Positions 27,647 to 35,982 of a DNA stretch of 64,000 nt are shown piece after piece (the stretch's first letter is position 1; each line of letters begins with the position of its first letter). The stretch is taken from assembly GCA_902787955.1 (NCBI GenBank), contig CADAIJ010000002.1:122436-186435 (forward strand), given 5' to 3'. Below the pieces are notes generated by a model. It saw only the letters and a list, made by a program, of their open reading frames with translations, ran no database searches and was not told where the DNA came from. The translations under genes were made by a program, and so were the position numbers. This stretch comes from an uncultured Erysipelotrichaceae bacterium. GTDB taxonomy: Bacteria > Bacillota_I > Bacilli_A > RFN20 > CAG-826.

Positions 27647-30244
27647 ATGAGTGATGTTAAAACAACAATTGACACAATGGTTAAAAAAGGACTAAAAGCT
27701 TTAGAAGTTCTTTCTACCTTTGATCAAGAAAAAATCGACTACATCGTCGCTAAAATGTCAGTCGCTGGCTTAGACCATCATGGTAATTTAGCCAAATTAG
27801 CAGTAGAAGAAACCCATCGTGGAGTATTCGAAGATAAAGCGACTAAAAACTTATTCGCCTGTGAATATGTCGTCAATAATATGAGACATTTAAAAACCGC
27901 AGGAGTAATTGATGAAAACCCAGTTACTGGTATTACAACAATCGCCGAACCAGTTGGAGTTATCTGTGGTGTTACCCCAGTTACTAACCCAACTTCTACA
28001 GTTATCTTTAAATCTTTAATCGCTTTAAAGACTAGAAACCCAATTATCTTTGGTTTCCACCCAAAAGCACAAGAGTGTTCTAAAGCTGCTGCTCAAGTAA
28101 TGTTAGACGCTGCAGTAAAAGCAGGGGCGCCTAAAGATTGTATTCAATGGGTTGAAGAACCTTCTATTGATGCGACTAGAGAACTTATGACTCACCCAGA
28201 TGTTGCTACTATTTTAGCAACCGGTGGTCCAGGTATGGTTAAAGCAGCCTATACCTCTGGTAAACCAGCCTTAGGTGTTGGCCCAGGTAACGTTCCAGTT
28301 TATGTTGATAAAACTGCGGATGTAACCCGCGCGGTTAATGATATTTATTTATCTAAATCATTTGATAACGGGATGATTTGTGCGTCTGAATCAGTCGCCT
28401 TTGTTCATAAAGATATCTATGATGAATTCGTTAAGAAACTAAAAGAATACACCGTCTACTTCGCTTCTAAAGAAGAACAAGAAAAACTCAGTGATTATAT
28501 GTTTAAAACCCATAAGGGTGCGAAAAACGTTAAAGAAGCTAGCTTAAACGCTGATGTTGCTGGTATGGACGTCGTTAAGATTGCCAAGAACTCTGGATTT
28601 GATGTTCCTGCTAATACCAAAGTAATCGCGGTTAAACTAGATGAAATTGGTGAAAACGAACCATTATCTAAAGAAAAATTATGTTCAGTCCTTGGAATTT
28701 ATAAAGTTAAAGATGAAAAAGAAGGACTTGAATTAAGTGAAAAACTCCTCGAATTTGGTGGCTTAGGTCATTCTGCCGCTATCCACTCCCAAAACCAAGA
28801 ACTAGTTAAGATGTTTGGGGATAAGATGAAAGCCATTCGTATCATTTGGAATTCTCCTTCCACCTTTGGTGGTATTGGAAATATCTATAACTCCTTCCTC
28901 CCATCCCTTACTTTAGGATGTGGTACTTATGGAGGTAACTCAGTTGGAGGTAACGTCTCCGCTATTAACTTAATTAACTATAAACAAATCGGTAAAAGGA
29001 GAAACACAATGCAATGGTTCAAAGTTCCGCAAAAAATATATTTTGAAAGAAACTGTATCCAATACTTACGTTCCTGTAAGACCGTTGGTAAAGTCTTCAT
29101 TGTTACCGATAAATCAATGGTAGAACTTGGTTTCTTAAAGAAAATCATTGATGAACTAGAAGCAAGAAGAAACCCAGTCACCTATCAACTCTTCTCTGAT
29201 GTTGAACCAGATCCAGATATTAAAACCGTCATGAAAGGTGTTGAATTAATGAACCAATTCAAACCTGACACAATTATCGCCTTAGGTGGTGGTTCTCCAA
29301 TGGACGCTGCTAAAGGAATGTGGATTTTCTATGAACATCCAGAAATCAACTTTGATGACTTAAAACAAAAATTCATGGATATCCGTAAAAGAGCGTTTAA
29401 ATATCCTGAACTTGGAAGAAAGACTAAATTAATCTGTATTCCAACAACTTCCGGAACCGGTAGTGAAGTCACTCCATTCGCGGTTATCTCTGATAAAGAG
29501 AATAAAAAGAAATATCCTCTCGCAGACTATTCTTTAACTCCTTCAATCGCGATTATTGACGCGGAATTTACTACAAACATCCCTCCAAAAGCGACTGCTC
29601 AAACAGGTTTAGATGTTCTTACTCACGCGATTGAAGCTTATACTTCCGTTATGGCAAGTGATTATACTGATGGTTTAGCGCTTCAAGCTATCACTTTAGT
29701 CTTTGACTACTTACCAAGAGCGGTTAAAGATGGTAGAAATGACTTAGAAGCTAGAGAAAAGATGCATAACGCTGCTACTATTGCGGGTATGGCCTTCGCT
29801 AATGCCTTCCTTGGTATTGTTCACTCTTTAGCTCATAAAGTAGGCGCTGAATTCCATACTGTACATGGAGAAACCTGTGGTATCATCCTTCCACATGTCA
29901 TTAGATATAATGGCACTCAACCTTCTAAACTAGCAGTGTGGCCAAAATATGAAACATATTGCTGCGATAAGAAATATCAAAAGATCTGTCAAACTATTGG
30001 CCTTAAGTGTGATAAGAAAGAAGATGCGAAAGACGTTTTAGCGGACGCCGTACTTAAACTTGGAAAAGAAATCGGTATTGATATGAATTTATGTGCGATT
30101 ATTCCAAATGAAGAAGAATTTATGTCTAAGATTGAAGAGCTTTCTTATTTAGCGTATGAAGATCAATGTACACCTGCTAACCCACGTGAACCATTAGTAA
30201 GTGACATGATGGATATTCTTAAAAAAGCCTATAAAGGTAACTAA
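27647..30244 (+). CDS. adhE: Bifunctional aldehyde-alcohol dehydrogenase AdhE
   Basis: 865 residues, the normal length for AdhE. Residues 1 to about 440 are a CoA-acylating aldehyde dehydrogenase with catalytic Cys245 in DNGMICASE. Residues about 455-865 are an iron-dependent alcohol dehydrogenase with NAD-binding GGGSPMDAAKG, IPTTSGTGSE and metal-binding histidines in HSLAHKVGAEFH and TVHGETCG. It reduces acetyl-CoA to ethanol and reoxidises NADH during fermentation; family members form long spirosome filaments. The gene stands alone, with AAGGA ahead and a terminator behind. It lies just upstream of the hydrogenase cluster, the cell's other electron sink. Confidence 0.96.
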   Translation: MSDVKTTIDTMVKKGLKALEVLSTFDQEKIDYIVAKMSVAGLDHHGNLAKLAVEETHRGVFEDKATKNLFACEYVVNNMRHLKTAGVIDENPVTGITTIAEPVGVICGVTPVTNPTSTVIFKSLIALKTRNPIIFGFHPKAQECSKAAAQVMLDAAVKAGAPKDCIQWVEEPSIDATRELMTHPDVATILATGGPGMVKAAYTSGKPALGVGPGNVPVYVDKTADVTRAVNDIYLSKSFDNGMICASESVAFVHKDIYDEFVKKLKEYTVYFASKEEQEKLSDYMFKTHKGAKNVKEASLNADVAGMDVVKIAKNSGFDVPANTKVIAVKLDEIGENEPLSKEKLCSVLGIYKVKDEKEGLELSEKLLEFGGLGHSAAIHSQNQELVKMFGDKMKAIRIIWNSPSTFGGIGNIYNSFLPSLTLGCGTYGGNSVGGNVSAINLINYKQIGKRRNTMQWFKVPQKIYFERNCIQYLRSCKTVGKVFIVTDKSMVELGFLKKIIDELEARRNPVTYQLFSDVEPDPDIKTVMKGVELMNQFKPDTIIALGGGSPMDAAKGMWIFYEHPEINFDDLKQKFMDIRKRAFKYPELGRKTKLICIPTTSGTGSEVTPFAVISDKENKKKYPLADYSLTPSIAIIDAEFTTNIPPKATAQTGLDVLTHAIEAYTSVMASDYTDGLALQAITLVFDYLPRAVKDGRNDLEAREKMHNAATIAGMAFANAFLGIVHSLAHKVGAEFHTVHGETCGIILPHVIRYNGTQPSKLAVWPKYETYCCDKKYQKICQTIGLKCDKKEDAKDVLADAVLKLGKEIGIDMNLCAIIPNEEEFMSKIEELSYLAYEDQCTPANPREPLVSDMMDILKKAYKGN

Positions 30245-30265
30245 TTAATATATAAAGTTAGCATT

Positions 30266-30296
30266 AAATCGCCACTTTAATAGTGACGATTTTTTG
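30266..30296 (+). terminator. Terminator after adhE
   Basis: The stem AAATCG-CACT / AGTG-CGATTT (one bulged position each side) is followed by a T tract. Confidence 0.8.
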
Positions 30297-30390
30297 TTAT
30301 TCGTTTATAAAAATTTGAAGGTGGAAGATAGCTGATATTTTTAGTAAACTAATTATGCTATTTAGCTAATAAAACTTGAGGTTATAAGTT

Positions 30391-30636
30391 ATGACAGTTC
30401 TTGTATGTGTTGGTTCTTCCTGCCACTTAAAAGGAAGTTACGAAATTATTGAATTATTTAAAGAAAGATTAGCGAAAGAACATCTCGAAGACAAAGTTAC
30501 TTTTAAAGGTACATTTTGCTTAGGGAAATGCGGTATCGCTGGAGTATCTATTCAAGTGGATGATGAAATCATTACTGGTGTCACTCCTAAGAACTTTGAT
30601 GATGTTTTTAATAAATATATTCTTTCTCGTATCTAA
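30391..30636 (+). CDS. Thioredoxin-like [2Fe-2S] ferredoxin (NuoE/HydC-like)
   Basis: 81 residues, a stand-alone thioredoxin-fold ferredoxin with four cysteines at 6, 11, 43 and 47 (VCVGSSC and TFCLGKC), the usual spacing for a [2Fe-2S] cluster. It is first in a four-gene cluster with two [FeFe] hydrogenases and a phosphatase and probably passes electrons to or from the hydrogenase encoded next. The ATG is preceded by GAGG. Confidence 0.85.
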   Translation: MTVLVCVGSSCHLKGSYEIIELFKERLAKEHLEDKVTFKGTFCLGKCGIAGVSIQVDDEIITGVTPKNFDDVFNKYILSRI

Positions 30637-30650
30637 TAAGAGTATTAACT

Positions 30651-32330
30651 ATGGAATTCGCTTTACAAAGTAAAACTACTAACTGTAAGAACTGCTATAA
30701 ATGTATTAGGCACTGTCCTATTAAATCAATTTCCTTTGCCTCGAATAAGGCGACTATTATTCAAGATAACTGTATTTTATGTGGGCGTTGTTATTTAGTC
30801 TGCCCTCAAGAAGTTAAAGTTATTAGAAATGATACAGATATCGTTAAGAACTTAATTAAGTCTAATGAAAAAGTCTACGTCTCTTTAGCGCCTTCATTCA
30901 TCTCTTATTTCTCCTACACCTCAATGGATGAACTAGTAAATGCTTTAACTAAATTAGGCTTTTATAAAGTAGAGGAAACTGCGATAGGGGCCACCATTGT
31001 TAAAAAAGCCTATGACGAGATGCTCGAAGAAAAGGACCGAGATGTTATCATTTCTTCGTGCTGCCACTCCATAAATTTATTAATTCAAAAACATTATCCA
31101 GAGGCACGTAAATATTTAGCGAATGTTCTTTCTCCAATGCTTGCTCATGGTAAAGATATTAAAAGTAGAGAACCTAATGCTAAAGTAGTCTTTATTGGAC
31201 CATGTATCGCTAAAAAAGATGAAGCTAGCTTAAACTCTGATTATGTTGATGCTGCTTTAACCTTTAAAGAACTAGATGAATGGCTTAAAAATGAAAATAT
31301 AACCTTAAAAGAAGTGAGCTATGACTGGAAAAAAGAAGAAAGTAAAGCTCGTTTATTTCCAATTACTGGTGGTATTCTCCGCACCATGGAATGTAAAAAC
31401 GAAGAATATCAATATTTAGCGGTGGACGGCGTCGAAAACTCTAAAAGAGTTATTGAAGATGTCCTTAACGGTAAGATTCATAAGTGCTTTATTGAGATGT
31501 CTAGCTGCGAAGGTAGCTGTATTAATGGACCAGTCTCTAATAAAGAGAAGAGTGTTATCTCTAGCTATATTGATATTAATAAGTCCGCAGGTAAACTCGA
31601 CTTTAAAGAAGGTAAGTTAACCTATAAAGATATCACTAAAAACTATTACTCAATAGGAGCGAAAGAAGCTACACCTAGCGAAGAAGAAATCGAAGCTAAA
31701 CTTATCGAAATGGGTAAGAAAGAAAAAGAGAAGATTCTTAACTGTGGTTCATGTGGTTATGATACATGTAGAGAAAAAGCGATCGCTATTATTCAAGGTA
31801 AAGCCGCGTTAGAAATGTGTCTTCCTTACTTAATGGAGAAAGCGGAGTCATTCTCTGATAATATCGTTTCTAACTCTCCTAACGGTATTTTAGTCTTAGA
31901 TGAAGAACTTAATATTCAATCTTTAAATAAGACGATGTGCAAGATTATTAATATTGAAAAACCAAGCTTTGTTATTCATAAAAATGTTTCTTCCATCCTT
32001 GATCCACATGACTTCTATAGTGCTTTATGTGGAGAGATGGTTTTTAGAAGAAAATCATACTTAAGTGAATACGATAAATATATTGAAAATACGATTGTTT
32101 ATGATGAAAAATTCCATGTTTTACTTGCTATCTTAAAAGACATTACAGAAGAAGAAGTAAGTAGACAAAAACATGAAGAAATCGTTAAGAAATCCCTTGA
32201 AATTACTGATAAGGTAGTTGAGAAGAACATGAGAGCAGTTCAAGAAATTGCTTCTTTACTTGGGGAAACCACCGCGGAAACTAAAGTCGCCTTATCTTCC
32301 TTAAAGGACACTATTAAAGATGATCGATAA
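30651..32330 (+). CDS. Sensory-type [FeFe] hydrogenase with PAS domain (HydS-like)
   Basis: 559 residues. Two [4Fe-4S] clusters (Cys12/15/18/22 and Cys41/44/47/51) lead into an H-cluster domain with L1 SSCCHS (near 137), L2 GPCIAKKDEA (near 184) and L3 EMSSCEGSCINGP (near 283), so all four H-cluster cysteines are kept. A further Fe-S motif (CGSCGYDTC...MC, about 364-392) and a PAS-like domain (about 400-505) follow. This order is known from group C sensory hydrogenases, thought to report hydrogen or redox state rather than to turn over at high rate. A phosphatase gene overlaps its end, which suits a signalling role. The maturases HydE/F/G are not in this window. Confidence 0.87.
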   Translation: MEFALQSKTTNCKNCYKCIRHCPIKSISFASNKATIIQDNCILCGRCYLVCPQEVKVIRNDTDIVKNLIKSNEKVYVSLAPSFISYFSYTSMDELVNALTKLGFYKVEETAIGATIVKKAYDEMLEEKDRDVIISSCCHSINLLIQKHYPEARKYLANVLSPMLAHGKDIKSREPNAKVVFIGPCIAKKDEASLNSDYVDAALTFKELDEWLKNENITLKEVSYDWKKEESKARLFPITGGILRTMECKNEEYQYLAVDGVENSKRVIEDVLNGKIHKCFIEMSSCEGSCINGPVSNKEKSVISSYIDINKSAGKLDFKEGKLTYKDITKNYYSIGAKEATPSEEEIEAKLIEMGKKEKEKILNCGSCGYDTCREKAIAIIQGKAALEMCLPYLMEKAESFSDNIVSNSPNGILVLDEELNIQSLNKTMCKIINIEKPSFVIHKNVSSILDPHDFYSALCGEMVFRRKSYLSEYDKYIENTIVYDEKFHVLLAILKDITEEEVSRQKHEEIVKKSLEITDKVVEKNMRAVQEIASLLGETTAETKVALSSLKDTIKDDR

Positions 32331-33498
32331 TCGTTATATTACTGAATTTGGTTATCTATCTTTTAATCACGTAGGTGAAGAGCTTTGTGGTGATCATGTT
32401 GAGATTACTTCTAAAGATGAAACCACAAAGATTTTAGTTTTAGCCGATGGCTTAGGAAGTGGAGTAAAAGCAAATATTCTTTCTACTTTAACTTCTAAGA
32501 TGCTTTCTTCTATGATTGCAGGAGATATCTCCATTAAAGAATGCATTAGATGTATCGCTAATACGCTTCCTGTCTGTAAAGTAAGAAATGTCGCGTATTC
32601 AACATTCACTATTATTAAGATTAAAGATAATAAATATGTCGATATCTATAATTTTGATAATCCTACTCCATTTATGATTCATAATGGGGAAGTTAAAGAT
32701 TTATCTTATTCTTCTACTGTTATCGATGATAAAACAATCTATCACGCCAAAATTGAAGCAGATCCTTATGATACTTTTATCCTTATGAGTGACGGAGTTA
32801 AATACGCTGGAGTAGGGGAAACACTTAACTTTGGCTGGGATATGCCTCAAATTAAAAACTTTATGGGAGTAATCTATCAAAAAGAATATTCCGCTAAAGC
32901 GCTAGCGACTGAACTAGCTAATAGATGTAATGATTTATATAACTCTAGACCAGGGGATGACACCACTGTCGCTGTAGTTAGAATTAGAGAAAGAGAACAA
33001 GTAAATCTTCTTATAGGTCCTCCAACTAACAAAGAGGATGATGAAGAAATGCTCTCTTTATTCTTCGCTAAAGGAGGAACTCATATCGTTTCAGGAGGAA
33101 CAACTGGTAATCTAGTATCTAGATACTTAAATAAACCACTTGTCTTACAAACTGATTATATCGATAAAGAAATCCCTCCAATTGCCTTTATTGATGGGGT
33201 GGACCTAGTTACTGAAGGGGTTATTACTATTAATAAAGTCTTAGAATACGCGAATAACTACTTAACTAAAAACGATCTCTACTTCAATTGGTTTTATAAA
33301 TCTGATGGGGCTAGCTTAATTGCTAAATACTTATTCGAAGAGGCTACTGATATAAATTTCTTCGTTGGATGCGCGATTAATAACGCTCATCAAGGGGAAG
33401 AAACCGGGATTAATTTTAAGATTAAGATGCATCTTATAGATGAACTCGCAAATAAATTAAGATTAATGGATAAAAACGTTAAAGTTACATACTTCTAA
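32320..33498 (+). CDS. SpoIIE/PP2C-type phosphatase of the hydrogenase cluster
   Basis: 392 residues. It overlaps the sensory hydrogenase gene by 11 bases, so translation is coupled. Residues 1 to about 220 show a PP2C/SpoIIE pattern: LADGLGSGVKA, LMSDGVKYAG and PGDDTTVAVV, with the metal-binding aspartates in place. The last ~170 residues (from VNLLIGPPTNKEDDEE on) are a separate region I do not recognise, with KGGTHIVSGGTTGNLVSRY near its start. Phosphatases next to group C hydrogenases are known and are taken to relay the hydrogen signal; the phosphoprotein target here is unknown. Confidence 0.8.
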   Translation: MIDNRYITEFGYLSFNHVGEELCGDHVEITSKDETTKILVLADGLGSGVKANILSTLTSKMLSSMIAGDISIKECIRCIANTLPVCKVRNVAYSTFTIIKIKDNKYVDIYNFDNPTPFMIHNGEVKDLSYSSTVIDDKTIYHAKIEADPYDTFILMSDGVKYAGVGETLNFGWDMPQIKNFMGVIYQKEYSAKALATELANRCNDLYNSRPGDDTTVAVVRIREREQVNLLIGPPTNKEDDEEMLSLFFAKGGTHIVSGGTTGNLVSRYLNKPLVLQTDYIDKEIPPIAFIDGVDLVTEGVITINKVLEYANNYLTKNDLYFNWFYKSDGASLIAKYLFEEATDINFFVGCAINNAHQGEETGINFKIKMHLIDELANKLRLMDKNVKVTYF

Positions 33499-33511
33499 AG
33501 GAGGATAAAAT

Positions 33512-34942
33512 ATGGATACAAGATTTGATACAAGTGTGCAAGAACTCAAATATAAAGTTCTAAAAGAAATCGCTAGAGGTTTATTTAATGACACTCTTTT
33601 AGAAGAATATAACGAAATCCCAGAAAGAATATCTCCAGGGCCAAAATCGACAATGAGATGCTGTATCTATAAAGAAAGAGCAATCGTTTTAGAAAGAATG
33701 AAATTAGCCTTAGGTGGTAATAAAAATATCGATAATATAGTGGAGGTTATTAAGATAGCCTGTGATGAATGTCCTTTAGGAGGATATGAAGTCACGAATA
33801 GATGTAGAGGCTGTATTGCGCATCGCTGCCAAAAAGCATGCCGTAAAGACGCCATTAGTTTTAATGAAGTAACTAGAACTGCTTATATTGATAAAACGAA
33901 ATGTATCAACTGCGGGATGTGTGCAAAAGCTTGCCAATATAACGCGATTCAAAACTATTTAAGACCATGTGAACAATCTTGTAAGGTTAAAGCTATCTCC
34001 ACTGATGTAGATGGCTCCGCGAAGATTGATGATTCTAAATGCGTTCAATGTGGGGCCTGTGTCTATCAATGTCCATTCGGTGCAATCATGGATAAGAGTT
34101 TTATGAAAGAAGCGATTAAGATCTTAAAAGATTCGGAAAACTCCTCTAAATATCCAGTGTACGCGATTGTAGCGCCTTCAATCTCCTCACAGTTTAAAGG
34201 AGTTAAGTTAGGGCAAGTAGTTACTGCGATTCAAAAACTAGGTTATAGAAGTGTTATTGAAGCCGCTTTAGGAGCGGATATGGTTAGTTATAGTGAAGCT
34301 AAAGAATTAGAAGAAAAAGGTTTCTTAACTTCATCTTGTTGCCCAACCTTTGTAACTTTTATTAAGAAATATTATCCAACACTTACTGATAAGATATCTC
34401 ATAACCTTTCTCCGATGGCGACAATTGCGAAATGGATTAAAGAACATAACGAAAACTGTAAGATTATGTTTATTGGCCCATGCATCTCGAAAAAGGTTGA
34501 GATTAAAGATGAAAGAGTCGCTCCTTATGTTGATGTCACTTTAACATTTGAAGAACTTCAAGCGATGATAGACGCGAAAGAAATCGATATGACTTCTTTA
34601 GAAGAATCTCCACTTGATAACGCTTCTTATTATGGAAGAATATTCGCTCGTAGTGGTGGACTATCTGACGCGGTTAAAGAAGCCTTAAAAGAACAAGGAA
34701 GTAGTTTTGAAGTTAAACCTATTTCAGTAGATGGTTTAGAAAACTGTAAGTTAGCCTTAATGAAAGCTAAATCCGGTAATGTTGACTTTAACTTTATTGA
34801 AGGTATGGGTTGCTTAACTGGTTGTATCGGAGGCCCATGTTCTTTAACTCATGAAGTTAGAAATAAACTTGATGTTGATAAATACGGTCATGAATCGAAA
34901 GAAAAGACCATTATCGATGCGATTAAGCATTATCAAGATTAG
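33512..34942 (+). CDS. Group B-type [FeFe] hydrogenase
   Basis: 476 residues. The N-terminal third is rich in cysteines for several [4Fe-4S] clusters (CDECPLGG, CRGCIAHRCQKAC, CINCGMCAKAC, CVQCGACVYQC). The H-cluster domain has SSCCPTF (L1, near 275), GPCISKK (L2, near 323) and EGMGCLTGCIGGPC (L3, near 433), all complete. Its proximity to a PAS-type hydrogenase and a phosphatase matches clusters in fermentative Firmicutes, where this enzyme is presumed to make H2 from reduced ferredoxin. A strong AAAGGAGG site precedes the ATG and a terminator follows the gene. Confidence 0.88.
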   Translation: MDTRFDTSVQELKYKVLKEIARGLFNDTLLEEYNEIPERISPGPKSTMRCCIYKERAIVLERMKLALGGNKNIDNIVEVIKIACDECPLGGYEVTNRCRGCIAHRCQKACRKDAISFNEVTRTAYIDKTKCINCGMCAKACQYNAIQNYLRPCEQSCKVKAISTDVDGSAKIDDSKCVQCGACVYQCPFGAIMDKSFMKEAIKILKDSENSSKYPVYAIVAPSISSQFKGVKLGQVVTAIQKLGYRSVIEAALGADMVSYSEAKELEEKGFLTSSCCPTFVTFIKKYYPTLTDKISHNLSPMATIAKWIKEHNENCKIMFIGPCISKKVEIKDERVAPYVDVTLTFEELQAMIDAKEIDMTSLEESPLDNASYYGRIFARSGGLSDAVKEALKEQGSSFEVKPISVDGLENCKLALMKAKSGNVDFNFIEGMGCLTGCIGGPCSLTHEVRNKLDVDKYGHESKEKTIIDAIKHYQD

Positions 34943-34966
34943 TATCTAAATATATAAATAAAGAAT

Positions 34967-35001
34967 AAGAACTCTTGGAGAATGACCCGAGAGTTCTTTT
35001 A
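34967..35001 (+). terminator. Terminator of the hydrogenase cluster
   Basis: AAGAACTCT (34967-34975) pairs with AGAGTTCTT (34990-34998), and a T run follows. Confidence 0.85.
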
Positions 35002-35042
35002 TATTTTTTGCGCCATAATATTACGATTTTGTAATACTATGG

Positions 35043-35071
35043 TTGAAAATATATAATATTGTTGTTATATT
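35043..35071 (+). promoter_or_regulatory. Promoter giving a leaderless AbiEi mRNA
   Basis: TTGAAA (35043-35048), a 17-base spacer and TATATT (35066-35071). The ATG at 35079 is seven bases past the -10 box, at the expected transcription start. This repeats the arrangement at the intact AbiE locus (24385-24424). Confidence 0.6.
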
Positions 35072-35078
35072 TATATAC

Positions 35079-35813
35079 ATGAAACAGTTACCTCAGTTAT
35101 TTTCATATTCAGACCTAAAAGATACCTACAAGACGGCGTCTGATTTTTCTGTGTTTGTTTACCGCGCATTAAAAAGAGGCGATATTAAGCAAGTTAAAAG
35201 AGGCTTATACGCTTTAGTTGATCCATCGACTGGAATGATCTATGTTACTAAATTCCAAATAGCCAGTCATTTATTTGATGATGCTTATTTCTCTTATCAT
35301 GATGCTATTGAATATTATGGCTTAGCAACTCAGTCATTCATTTCTATATTTACTTATTTAACTAAGTCACATGCTCGCGATTTAGAATTTGAAGACGTTA
35401 TATATAAAGCTAAGAAATCTAATAGCGATTTATTCATACGCGATAGAATGAAAGAAGAAGGGGTACGTGTAGTATCTTTAGAGCGTGCTATCATAGATTC
35501 AATAGACTGTTTATCTTTAGCGGGTGGTTTAGAAGAAGTGGAATATGCGCTTGATAGCTGCCCTAGACTAAAACTTAAAGATGTGGAAGCACTTCTCAAT
35601 GCTTATGACAAAAATGTTTTATACCAGAAAGTTGGTTATTTATTCGAAAAATATTATGGGAACAAAATACCTGAAGAATTTTATAAAATGTGTCTAGAAC
35701 ATTCAGGGAATACGGTGATTTATCTAGAATGCAATCCTGGCGAAGGTAAATTAAACGCTAAATGGAAATTAATGGTACCTAAAGAAAGGGACATGCCAGA
35801 TGAAATATACTAG
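35079..35813 (+). CDS. Orphan AbiEi-type antitoxin
   Basis: 244 residues from the ATG at 35079; the in-frame TTG at 35043 is the -35 box. The N-terminal winged helix (FSYSDLKDTYKTASDFSVFV) is followed by VKRGLYAL and a C-terminal regulatory part (SLERAIIDSIDCLSLAGGLEEV), the usual AbiEi layout. It is not close to the antitoxin at 24.4 kb. Its partner toxin gene survives only as a 21-codon stub (35800-35865). It may now act as a free antitoxin against related toxins, or be decaying. Confidence 0.8.
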   Translation: MKQLPQLFSYSDLKDTYKTASDFSVFVYRALKRGDIKQVKRGLYALVDPSTGMIYVTKFQIASHLFDDAYFSYHDAIEYYGLATQSFISIFTYLTKSHARDLEFEDVIYKAKKSNSDLFIRDRMKEEGVRVVSLERAIIDSIDCLSLAGGLEEVEYALDSCPRLKLKDVEALLNAYDKNVLYQKVGYLFEKYYGNKIPEEFYKMCLEHSGNTVIYLECNPGEGKLNAKWKLMVPKERDMPDEIY

Positions 35814-35865
35814 ACAATATATATCTACTTTTGCCAAAGATACTGGGTTTATAGGTAGCAATTGA
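35800..35865 (+). pseudogene. Truncated AbiEii toxin (first 21 codons)
   Basis: The ATG at 35800 overlaps the antitoxin by 14 bases, the normal arrangement for AbiE pairs, and reads MKYTRQYISTFAKDTGFIGS before an Asn and a TGA stop. This opening matches the usual start of AbiEii toxins, but the nucleotidyltransferase core is absent. The sequence changes character right after, so a deletion removed the toxin. Confidence 0.65.
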
Positions 35866-35879
35866 TGAAAAAGGAATAA

Positions 35880-35982
35880 TAATGGCTTTTAGCCAAACTT
35901 TTTTTATGTCTCCTATTAATATGGATAGACCGATAGCAATTACGACCGCACCGATAGAAATTAAAGCGTATTTTATAAATAT
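35880..35982 (-). pseudogene. Remnant of a small membrane protein
   Basis: On the minus strand, directly after and in frame with the histidine-kinase stop, codons read FIKYALISIGAVVIAIGLSI and then a short charged tail. This resembles a first membrane helix. No usable start codon is present, and the frame runs on into the antisense of the AbiE remnant, so it looks like a leftover fragment at the same deletion boundary. Confidence 0.25.

Noticed and set aside
30651..34942. An electron-bifurcating hydrogenase complex (HydABC)
   Set aside because: There is only a HydC-like ferredoxin; no HydB flavoprotein is present, and the large subunits look like sensory and group B types.
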